From assembly GCA_017546665.1 (NCBI GenBank), contig JAFYSE010000059.1, forward strand, positions 1-39,028: a DNA stretch of 39,028 bases, read 5' to 3'. This DNA is from Clostridia bacterium. GTDB taxonomy: Bacteria > Bacillota > Clostridia > Oscillospirales > Acutalibacteraceae. Shown here piece by piece: positions 30,882 through 37,647 of this stretch. The notes under the pieces were generated by a model. That model was not told where the DNA came from. It was given only the letters and a program-made list of their open reading frames with translations, and ran no database searches. A program made the translations under genes and the position numbers. Numbering within the stretch: position 1 is the stretch's first letter; each line of letters begins with the position of its first letter.

Positions 30882-31487
30882 TTATTCAGCTGTGTATTCT
30901 CTTACTCTCAACGGAATACCGATTTCATCACAAAGTTTTTTGCAATCTTCAATATCTTCTTTTGAAATCACATCAACAACAGTAAGCTTTGTTGGGATTC
31001 CGTATTCTTTACACTCTTTTGCAAACTTGAGCATAGCATCAAATGCTTTTTCACCAAAACTTGCTCTGGTTACTGCATCATATTTTTCTGCTGTTGGTGC
31101 ATTAAGGCTAATTGAAACAGAGTCAATTACTTGACAGATTTCCTTTGCAGTTTCACGCTTATTGATAAGGTCGGAAAGTCCGTTTGTGTTAAGACGAATA
31201 TTGATTCCCTTGGTTTTAAGATATTTACAAGCCTCAATCATATTCTGGAGTGCACAGGTTGGTTCACCGTAGCCACAAATAATAATTGAATTGTTGTATT
31301 TTGTGAAATCAAATTTGTCGATTTCTGCTTTGATTTCATCAATAGTTGGGTTGTGGTCAAACCAAAGTGTAGTAGCTTCACCAACACTATCACCATTGTT
31401 GCGGATACAAAAAGTGCATCTGCAAGGGCAAGCGTTTGTAATATTCAGGTAAGCCTGATTTCCATAAGTATAAACAATATCAGTCAT
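30882..31487 (-). CDS. TatD-associated-type radical SAM protein
   Basis: A 201-residue compact radical SAM enzyme. It starts MTDIVYTYGNQAYLNITNACPCRCTFCIRN, with the cluster cysteines in CPCRCTFC, followed by the GYGEPT motif and RLNTNGLSDLINKR. This matches the short radical SAM proteins often linked or adjacent to TatD nuclease genes; no tatD is present in this window. Its start is 1 base after the S-component stop, with AAAGGAG inside that gene's end, so it is co-translated with the vitamin-B6 genes. The reaction is unknown. Confidence 0.85.
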   Translation of the reverse strand: MTDIVYTYGNQAYLNITNACPCRCTFCIRNNGDSVGEATTLWFDHNPTIDEIKAEIDKFDFTKYNNSIIICGYGEPTCALQNMIEACKYLKTKGINIRLNTNGLSDLINKRETAKEICQVIDSVSISLNAPTAEKYDAVTRASFGEKAFDAMLKFAKECKEYGIPTKLTVVDVISKEDIEDCKKLCDEIGIPLRVREYTAE

Positions 31488-31488
31488 A

Positions 31489-32016
31489 TTAAACTCCTTT
31501 GAAAAGTTTAGATTTAAAATTCATTTTATCAAGTGCCGATGCAAATATTATAAACAGAATTCCGCTTGCAACCGCCTGAATTGTGTTGCCGATTATGGAG
31601 AGTGTTGCAGATGCAACTGAATATAAAATACACTCTGCAATAAAGTATCCGAGAATAGAAATTACACCTGAAACCAATGTCATCAGGGCAGTTTTGCCAC
31701 TAAATATTTTATTGCTTTTGTCATTTTTACAAGCGACCATAAAAGGTAGAGAGATTAAGATTTTGATAATTGCTGTTGGAAAACTCCAAACTGCAAAACC
31801 ACCTAAAATGTCTGCAAAAGCACCACCCACAGCACCTGCAATAAGGCAATAGGGGAATGGCAAAATACAAGCAGAAAGATAAATAAAACAGTCCCCAAAA
31901 TGAATGTAACCTTCACCCATACCCGTTGAAAACTTTATAAGCATTGTTGAAAGCAGAATAATCGCACTAAATATGGCGGTATATGTTTTTTTGTATAGTG
32001 ATTCCTTTTTTCTCAT
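31489..32016 (-). CDS. ECF transporter S component, probably vitamin B6
   Basis: A 175-residue integral membrane protein with about six helices. The GEGYIHFGDCFIYLSACILPFPYCLIAGAVGGAFADILGG region is characteristic of the ECF riboflavin/HMP/pyridoxine S-component group. It captures the vitamin and works with a shared EcfAAT module encoded elsewhere. The gene starts 50 bases inside the pyridoxal kinase gene (GGAG 10 bases before the ATG), and both face a divergent PdxR-type regulator, so pyridoxine or a related vitamer is the best guess. Substrate assignment is from context. Confidence 0.85.
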   Translation of the reverse strand: MRKKESLYKKTYTAIFSAIILLSTMLIKFSTGMGEGYIHFGDCFIYLSACILPFPYCLIAGAVGGAFADILGGFAVWSFPTAIIKILISLPFMVACKNDKSNKIFSGKTALMTLVSGVISILGYFIAECILYSVASATLSIIGNTIQAVASGILFIIFASALDKMNFKSKLFKGV

Positions 32017-32833
32017 TTATAAGCATCTCCAAGTGCTTTTGAAAATTCACTCCGTTTGGCTCGTAGTCGAGTGTTGTCGGAGTATCCATTATTGAACAAT
32101 AAATAAAGTTTGTAGCCAGAGAAATGGCGTCCAAAACATCCATACCCTTTGTAATTCCACCACAGACTATACTTGAAAAAATATCTCCAGTGCCTGAAAA
32201 ACTGCCTTTTAATAGCTTTTGATTAACTGTTCCAATCTGGTCTTTCTGAACGAACATATTGGTGATTTTGCCTTTTTGTTTTATGCCTGTAACTATTACA
32301 GTTTTCGTTGTATCGCTGAGCAGGGAATATGCAAGACCTTCGATTTTGTCATAGTTTTCCTCTTTGCTAATTTCGTTATAATCAGTACCGCAAAGAATAC
32401 ATAACTCGGTAAGGTTAGGGGTAATAATATTTGCCTTTTTGGTAAGCAATTTTACCCTTTCACAAAGGCTTTCGTTATATGTATCATAAAGCACACCGTC
32501 ATCCGCCATAACAGGGTCAACAAAAACGAGGGAATCCTTGCCAAAATGTTCAATAAAATCAAGGATAAGAGCCACTTGCTTTTCACTTGCAAGATAGCCT
32601 GTTAAAATAGCATCGAATTTAATATTCTGCTTTTTCCATACGTCAATAAATGGTGTTAAATGCTCTGTAAAGTCAACTGAATAAAAATCGTCATAGCCAG
32701 TTTGATTTGAGAGAATTGCAGTAGGTACAGGAATACATTCAAGTCCCAAAGCAGAGATAATTGGCAAAGCCACGGTAAGTGAGCAATTTCCAAAGCCTGA
32801 AAGGTCGTTTATAACTGCAATTTTTTTCACCAT
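31967..32833 (-). CDS. pdxY: Pyridoxal/pyridoxamine kinase
   Basis: A 288-residue ribokinase-like enzyme that phosphorylates B6 vitamers: VKKIAVINDLSGFGNCSLTVALPIISALG at the start, PTAILSNQTGYDD, GYLASEKQ, VFVDPVMADDGVLYDTY and the catalytic GSFSGTGDIFSSIV near the C terminus. I use the ATG at 32833, with AGAGGTGAAA upstream, rather than the open-frame start at 32902, which reaches into the promoter. The 3' end overlaps the S component by 50 bases. pdxK/pdxY naming is not distinguishable here. Confidence 0.92.
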   Translation of the reverse strand: MVKKIAVINDLSGFGNCSLTVALPIISALGLECIPVPTAILSNQTGYDDFYSVDFTEHLTPFIDVWKKQNIKFDAILTGYLASEKQVALILDFIEHFGKDSLVFVDPVMADDGVLYDTYNESLCERVKLLTKKANIITPNLTELCILCGTDYNEISKEENYDKIEGLAYSLLSDTTKTVIVTGIKQKGKITNMFVQKDQIGTVNQKLLKGSFSGTGDIFSSIVCGGITKGMDVLDAISLATNFIYCSIMDTPTTLDYEPNGVNFQKHLEMLINEKKGITIQKNIYRHI

Positions 32834-32932
32834 TTTCACCTCTTGCAATACTGATTTTATGGGTATATAATATACTAAAAGTGTCTTTAATAAAATATAC
32901 AAATTTTAGAATTTTTAAGGGGACAGTTTATA
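32834..32932. promoter_or_regulatory. Divergent control region of the B6 cluster
   Basis: Ninety-nine bases between pdxY (minus) and the MocR-type gene (plus). It contains the inverted repeat GTATATAATATAC (32863-32875) over the likely pdxY -10 region. MocR/PdxR proteins bind this kind of divergent intergenic space, but no consensus half sites could be verified. Confidence 0.35.
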
Positions 32933-34237
32933 GTGAAAAACCAAAAATTGTATATGCAGATTTATAATTATTACAAAGGTTTAATAGAAGAAGGAAAACT
33001 AACCGAAGGGACAAAGTTGCCATCTATCCGACGCTGCTCAGTGGAATTAGGAGTTAGTAAAACTACTGTTGAACAAGGGTATATGTGCCTTTGTGATGAT
33101 GGATATATTCTGCCGAAAAGTCAGAGTGGCTATTATGTTTCAAAGCGAGGCAACTCGCCTAAAAAAACAGAGAAGAAGATACAAAATGAGAACACAAAAA
33201 GCAATATTGTATTTGATTTTTCTTCAACGGGTGTTGATGCAGAAAGTTTTAATATGGACATTTGGCGAAGATACCTAAAAAGTGCTTTGCGACAGAATGA
33301 AAGACTGCTTTTCTATGGGGACCCGCAAGGAGAATATGACCTGCGTTGCGAAATCGCAAAATATGCAAGGGAAACAAGAAATTGTGTCTGCTCCGAGGAA
33401 AATATTGTAATTGGTGCAGGGGTGCAGACGCTTTTGAATATTCTGTGTCCGCTTGTTAAAAATAAGAAATCCGTTTGCTTTGATGACCTTTCGTATCGTC
33501 AGGGTACGGCAATCTTTAATGACTACGGATTTAAGATTAACAAAGACAGAGAAAAGAGCAGTATAATCTATGTTTCACCATCATACTCAACCCGTTGGGG
33601 AGATGTTATGAGTGTAAAGGAAAGGTTCGATTTGACCGAATTTGCAAGACAGAATAACAAACTGATTATTGAAGACGACTACGGTAGCGAATTCCGTTAT
33701 TTTAATCGCCCAACACCATCTTTGCAGGGACTTAATGGTGGAGAAAATATTGTGTATTTAGGTACATTTTCAAAACTTTTGCTTCCGTCAATTCGAATAA
33801 GCTTTATGATTCTGCCACAAGGCTTAACGGAAAAATATAAGCAGAAAAAAGAGGTTTATAATCAAACCGTGTCAAAAGCTGACCAGATAGCCCTTTGCAG
33901 TTATATTCGTGACGGACACCTTAAATCACAAATCAAGAAATCAAGAAAAATTTATGTACAAAAATCAAAAATTTTAACAGACCTACTAGTAGAAAATTTT
34001 GGAAAAAACATAAAGATTTTAAAAACAAACTCACCTCTTTATGTGAAGTGCAGATTCAATATAAAAATGTCTGCAAAAGACTTCTGCGAGAGAGCAGAAA
34101 AAGCAGGAATTCTCATAATTCCTGCTAACGAGGAAAATGCATTTCCTGAAATTGCCTTTTCCGTTGCAACAGTAGGGCAGGAAGGTTTTGAACAGGCAGT
34201 AAAAATACTGAAAAAAGTGACAGAATGTTGTAAATAA
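32933..34237 (+). CDS. MocR-family (GntR-HTH/aminotransferase) regulator, PdxR-like
   Basis: A 434-residue two-domain protein: GntR winged helix (1-70, LPSIRRCSVELGVSKTTVEQGYMCLCDDGYI), a linker, and an aminotransferase-fold domain (about 85-430) that keeps the PLP lysine in GTFSKLLLPSIR, the DDYGSEFRY motif and a GDPQGEYDLR segment. Such regulators sense pyridoxal phosphate. Being divergent from pdxY and the S component makes PdxR-type control of B6 salvage the likely role. Start is GTG with AAGGGGA 9 bases upstream. No clear terminator was seen after the stop. Confidence 0.9.
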   Translation: MKNQKLYMQIYNYYKGLIEEGKLTEGTKLPSIRRCSVELGVSKTTVEQGYMCLCDDGYILPKSQSGYYVSKRGNSPKKTEKKIQNENTKSNIVFDFSSTGVDAESFNMDIWRRYLKSALRQNERLLFYGDPQGEYDLRCEIAKYARETRNCVCSEENIVIGAGVQTLLNILCPLVKNKKSVCFDDLSYRQGTAIFNDYGFKINKDREKSSIIYVSPSYSTRWGDVMSVKERFDLTEFARQNNKLIIEDDYGSEFRYFNRPTPSLQGLNGGENIVYLGTFSKLLLPSIRISFMILPQGLTEKYKQKKEVYNQTVSKADQIALCSYIRDGHLKSQIKKSRKIYVQKSKILTDLLVENFGKNIKILKTNSPLYVKCRFNIKMSAKDFCERAEKAGILIIPANEENAFPEIAFSVATVGQEGFEQAVKILKKVTECCK

Positions 34238-34331
34238 ACACCAAAATATTATGCTATTTATGTGCTAATCGCCAAAATTACGTATAATTTGTATTAATGT
34301 TTTAAAAAAGATAGATTTTTTGTGCGTATTT

Positions 34332-34340
34332 TGCTATAAT
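34332..34340 (+). promoter_or_regulatory. Extended -10 promoter of the hydrogenase operon
   Basis: TGC-TATAAT (34332-34340), an extended -10 element; the -35 region 17 bases upstream (TAGATT) is poor. The leader of about 90 bases includes a small hairpin, GGCAGA-GTTTT-TCTGCC (34390-34406), without a T run. Confidence 0.5.
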
Positions 34341-34434
34341 TCTACTATGTACTGTTATGCAATACGGTATTAAAATTTTTTGAAATAAAGGCAGAGTTTT
34401 TCTGCCATAATCAGACGAAGGAGGAAATTCCAAA

Positions 34435-34932
34435 ATGCTCAAAAAATTAAGTTCCATTCCATTTTCAGGAACACCGGAACAAGAAGAACAGCTCAAGGCT
34501 GTTATTGAAGCAAATAAGGATGACAAGAGTATGCTCATGCATGTAATGCAGGAAGCACAGGGTATCTATGGTTACCTTCCTTATGAGGTTCAGGTTATGA
34601 TTGCTGAGGGTATGGATGTTCCGCTTGAAAAAGTTTACGGAGTATCAACTTTCTACGCTCAGTTCTCACTTTCTCCAAAAGGTCAGTACAACATTTCAGT
34701 TTGTCTTGGTACAGCTTGTTATGTTAAAGGTGCTCAGGACCTTGTTGACAAAATCACAGAAAAACTCGGTATCGGCCCTGATGAATGCACACCTGACGGT
34801 AAATTCTCTCTCGAAGCTTGCCGTTGCATCGGTGCTTGTGGTCTTGCTCCTGTTCTTACAGTTAATGATGAAGTTTACGGTAAGCTTACAGGCGATGACA
34901 TCCCAGGCATCCTTGAAAAGTACATGGCATAA
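34435..34932 (+). CDS. hndA: NADH-dependent hydrogenase gamma-type subunit (NuoE-like, 2Fe-2S)
   Basis: A 165-residue NuoE-type thioredoxin-fold protein with a [2Fe-2S] site: CLGTACYVKG (C-x4-C) and ACRCIGACGLAP (second cysteine pair). N-terminal helices (LKAVIEANKDDKSMLMHVMQEAQGIYGYLP, then VYGVSTFYAQFSL) are as in NuoE/HydC. It carries electrons between the flavin subunit and the hydrogenase core. First gene of a five-gene operon; AAGGAGG precedes the ATG. Also called hydC. Confidence 0.94.
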   Translation: MLKKLSSIPFSGTPEQEEQLKAVIEANKDDKSMLMHVMQEAQGIYGYLPYEVQVMIAEGMDVPLEKVYGVSTFYAQFSLSPKGQYNISVCLGTACYVKGAQDLVDKITEKLGIGPDECTPDGKFSLEACRCIGACGLAPVLTVNDEVYGKLTGDDIPGILEKYMA

Positions 34933-35474
34933 TGAGGGAATTATCTCTTAATATTTTAGATATTGCTCAGAATTCAATTTCTGCCGGTGCTCCACTTATT
35001 ACAATCGAGGTCAGCGAAAATACAGTTGACCATATCTTGATTATTGGAATTTATGATAATGGCAAGGGAATGAGTGAGAGCCAAGTGAAAAGTGTTATTG
35101 ACCCATTCTTTACAACAAGAACGACCCGAAAGGTTGGTATGGGAATTCCACTTTTTAAAATGGCGGCAGAACAAACGGGTGGCAGTCTTGAAATTAAGTC
35201 GGAACTTGGTGTTGGTACTGAGGTTAGGGCTACTTTCAAGACGGATAGTGTTGATTTCACACCATTAGGTGATGTGGCTTCTACTATCCAAATGCTTATA
35301 ACAATGAATATCGACCGTGACTTTGTATATAAACGTACAGTTGACGGAAGGGAATTTGTTTGTGATACTCGTGAACTCAAAGCAATATTGGGTGATGTTC
35401 CACTTGATACCTATGAAATTTCACAGTGGATACTTGAATTTATTAAAGAAAACACGGAGGTGCTCTATAAATGA
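34932..35474 (+). CDS. HATPase-domain (histidine-kinase-like ATP-binding) protein
   Basis: A 180-residue protein whose first 110 residues are a GHKL-type ATP-binding domain: LNILDIAQNSISAGAP (N box), YDNGKGMS (G1), FFTTRTTRKVGMGIPLFKMAAEQTGG (F/G2) and GVGTEVRATF (G3). There is no HisKA dimerisation domain, no membrane helix and no receiver partner. The remainder (about 120-180) is a unique extension. It is co-translated with hndA (TAATG). This orphan ATPase domain is frequent inside clostridial hydrogenase operons; its role, perhaps regulatory or assembly-related, is unproven. A serine-kinase anti-sigma function is possible but unsupported. Confidence 0.85.
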   Translation: MRELSLNILDIAQNSISAGAPLITIEVSENTVDHILIIGIYDNGKGMSESQVKSVIDPFFTTRTTRKVGMGIPLFKMAAEQTGGSLEIKSELGVGTEVRATFKTDSVDFTPLGDVASTIQMLITMNIDRDFVYKRTVDGREFVCDTRELKAILGDVPLDTYEISQWILEFIKENTEVLYK

Positions 35475-35833
35475 AAACTCTTGCAGAACTTATGGCTATT
35501 AAAGAAGCAACAATGCAGAAGATGACAGTTCGTGAAGATACAGGCGACGACGCAATCAGAATCGTTGTTGGTATGGCTACTTGCGGTATCGCAGCAGGTG
35601 CTCGTCCTGTACTTAATGCATTTGTTGATGAAGTTGCAAAAAGAAATCTTAAAGGAGTTACAGTTTCACAGACAGGCTGTATCGGTATGTGCCAGTTTGA
35701 GCCAATCGTTGAAGTAATTCAGCCAGGCAAAGAAAAAGTAACTTATGTTAAAATGACAGCTGATAAAGTAGCAAAGGTTGTTAATGACCATATCGTTAAC
35801 GGTAGCCCTGTTGCTGAATATACAGTGAAATAA
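35471..35833 (+). CDS. hndB: HndB-type 2Fe-2S ferredoxin-like subunit
   Basis: A 120-residue thioredoxin-like [2Fe-2S] protein. Cysteines at MATCGIAAGARPVLNAF and in QTGCIGMCQFEPIVEV supply the cluster. It corresponds to the small HndB subunit of NADP-reducing/bifurcating hydrogenases. Its ATG overlaps the previous stop by 4 bases (ATGA). It is 12 bases before the NuoF-type gene and carries electrons within the complex. Confidence 0.9.
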   Translation: MKTLAELMAIKEATMQKMTVREDTGDDAIRIVVGMATCGIAAGARPVLNAFVDEVAKRNLKGVTVSQTGCIGMCQFEPIVEVIQPGKEKVTYVKMTADKVAKVVNDHIVNGSPVAEYTVK

Positions 35834-35845
35834 GGAGGAAACATA

Positions 35846-37633
35846 ATGTATCGTTCACACGTACTTGTTTGCGGCGGTACCGGTTGTACCTCTTCAAACA
35901 GCGCAGCGATTATTGAGGCTCTTGAAACTCAAATTGCTGAAAAAGGCTTAAGTGAAGAAATCAAAGTTATCAGAACAGGTTGTTTTGGTCTTTGTGCTCT
36001 CGGCCCAATTATGATTGTTTATCCTGAAGGAAGTTTCTATTCACAGGTTAAGGTTGAAGATATTCCTGAAATCGTTGAAGAACATCTTCTTAAGGGTAGA
36101 ATTGTTACTCGTCTTCTCTATGATGAAACAGTAACAGCAGACGAAATCAAATCTCTTAACGACACAAAATTCTATGCAAAGCAGGAACGTGTTGCTCTTC
36201 GTAACTGTGGTGTTATCGACCCTGAAAATATAGATGAGTACATAGCTTATGACGGTTACCAGGCATTGGCTAAGTGTCTTACAGAGTACACTCCTGAACA
36301 GGTTATTCAGGTTCTTAAAGACTCTGGTCTTCGTGGTCGTGGCGGCGGCGGATTCCCAACAGGTCTTAAATGGAGCTTTACAGCTGCTAATCAGGCTGAC
36401 CAGAAATATGTTGTATGTAATGCTGACGAAGGTGACCCAGGTGCATTCATGGACCGTTCAGTTCTTGAAGGTGACCCACATTGTATCATTGAAGCTATGG
36501 CTATTTGTGGCTATGCAACAGGTGCTACAGAGGGTTATGTATATGTTCGTGCTGAATATCCAATCGCAGTAAATCGTCTTCAGATTGCTATTGACCAGGC
36601 TAAGGAATATGGCCTTTTAGGTAAAAATATTTTCGATTCAGGTTTTGATTTTGACCCTCACATCCGTCTCGGTGCAGGTGCATTCGTTTGCGGTGAAGAA
36701 ACAGCTCTTATGACTTCAATCGAAGGTAACCGTGGTGAGCCAAGACCTCGTCCTCCATATCCTGCAGTTAAAGGTCTTTTCGGTAAGCCAACAACAGAAA
36801 ACAACGTTGAAACATTTGCTAACGTTCCTCAGATTATCCTTAAGGGTGCAGAATGGTTCGCATCAATGGGTACAGAAAAATCAAAGGGAACAAAGGTATT
36901 TGCTCTCGGTGGTAAAATCAATAATACAGGTCTTGTTGAAGTTCCAATGGGTACTACTCTTCGTGAAGTTATCGACGAAATTGGTGGCGGTATTCCAAAC
37001 GGTAAGAAATTCAAGGCTGCTCAGACTGGTGGTCCTTCAGGCGGATGTATTCCTGCTTCTCTTATGGACACTCCAATCGACTACGATAACCTTACAGCAA
37101 TCGGCTGTATGATGGGTTCAGGTGGACTTATCGTAATGGACGAAGATAACTGTATGGTTGACATCGCTAAATTCTTCCTTGATTTCACAGTTGATGAATC
37201 TTGTGGTAAGTGTACTCCTTGCCGTATCGGTACAAAGCGTCTTCGTGAAATGCTTGAAAAGATTACTGACGGTAAAGCAACACTTGAAGACCTTGATGAA
37301 CTTGAAGAACTTTGCTACTACATCAAGGAAAATTCACTTTGTGGTCTTGGTCAGACAGCTCCAAACCCTGTTCTTGCAACTCTTAAATTCTTCCGTGACG
37401 AATATGTAGCTCACGTAGTTGATAAGACTTGTCCAGCAGGCGTTTGTAAGAAGCTTGTTAAATACGAAATCGTTGCTGATGCTTGTAAGGGTTGTACACT
37501 CTGTGCTAGAAAGTGCCCTGTTGGTGCTATTAGCGGTACAGTTAAGAATCCACATACAATCGATACAAATAAATGTATCAAGTGTGGCGTATGTATCGAT
37601 TCTTGTAAGTTCGGTGCAATTATTAAGAAATAA
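35846..37633 (+). CDS. hndC: Flavin-containing NuoF-like subunit of bifurcating hydrogenase
   Basis: A 595-residue fusion: an N-terminal [2Fe-2S] thioredoxin-like domain (CGGTGCTSSNS, then RTGCFGLCALGP), the NuoF FMN/NADH domain (LRGRGGGGFPTGLKWSF; CNADEGDPGAFMDR; GAGAFVCGEETALMTSIEGNRGEPRPRPP), a [4Fe-4S] site (ESCGKCTPCRIGT), and a C-terminal two-cluster ferredoxin (CKGCTLCARKCPVGAI; CIKCGVCIDSCKFGAI). The same order occurs in HydB/HndC, where FMN is the bifurcation centre between NAD(P)H and ferredoxin. AAGGAGG lies 9 bases upstream of the ATG. Confidence 0.96.
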   Translation: MYRSHVLVCGGTGCTSSNSAAIIEALETQIAEKGLSEEIKVIRTGCFGLCALGPIMIVYPEGSFYSQVKVEDIPEIVEEHLLKGRIVTRLLYDETVTADEIKSLNDTKFYAKQERVALRNCGVIDPENIDEYIAYDGYQALAKCLTEYTPEQVIQVLKDSGLRGRGGGGFPTGLKWSFTAANQADQKYVVCNADEGDPGAFMDRSVLEGDPHCIIEAMAICGYATGATEGYVYVRAEYPIAVNRLQIAIDQAKEYGLLGKNIFDSGFDFDPHIRLGAGAFVCGEETALMTSIEGNRGEPRPRPPYPAVKGLFGKPTTENNVETFANVPQIILKGAEWFASMGTEKSKGTKVFALGGKINNTGLVEVPMGTTLREVIDEIGGGIPNGKKFKAAQTGGPSGGCIPASLMDTPIDYDNLTAIGCMMGSGGLIVMDEDNCMVDIAKFFLDFTVDESCGKCTPCRIGTKRLREMLEKITDGKATLEDLDELEELCYYIKENSLCGLGQTAPNPVLATLKFFRDEYVAHVVDKTCPAGVCKKLVKYEIVADACKGCTLCARKCPVGAISGTVKNPHTIDTNKCIKCGVCIDSCKFGAIIKK

Positions 37634-37647
37634 GGAGAGTGCAGAAA

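Noticed and set aside
34260..34434. Rex (NADH-sensing) operator ahead of the hydrogenase operon
   Set aside because: No TTGTTAA-N4-TTAACAA match; only loose AT-rich similarity and an unrelated AATACGGTATT palindrome.
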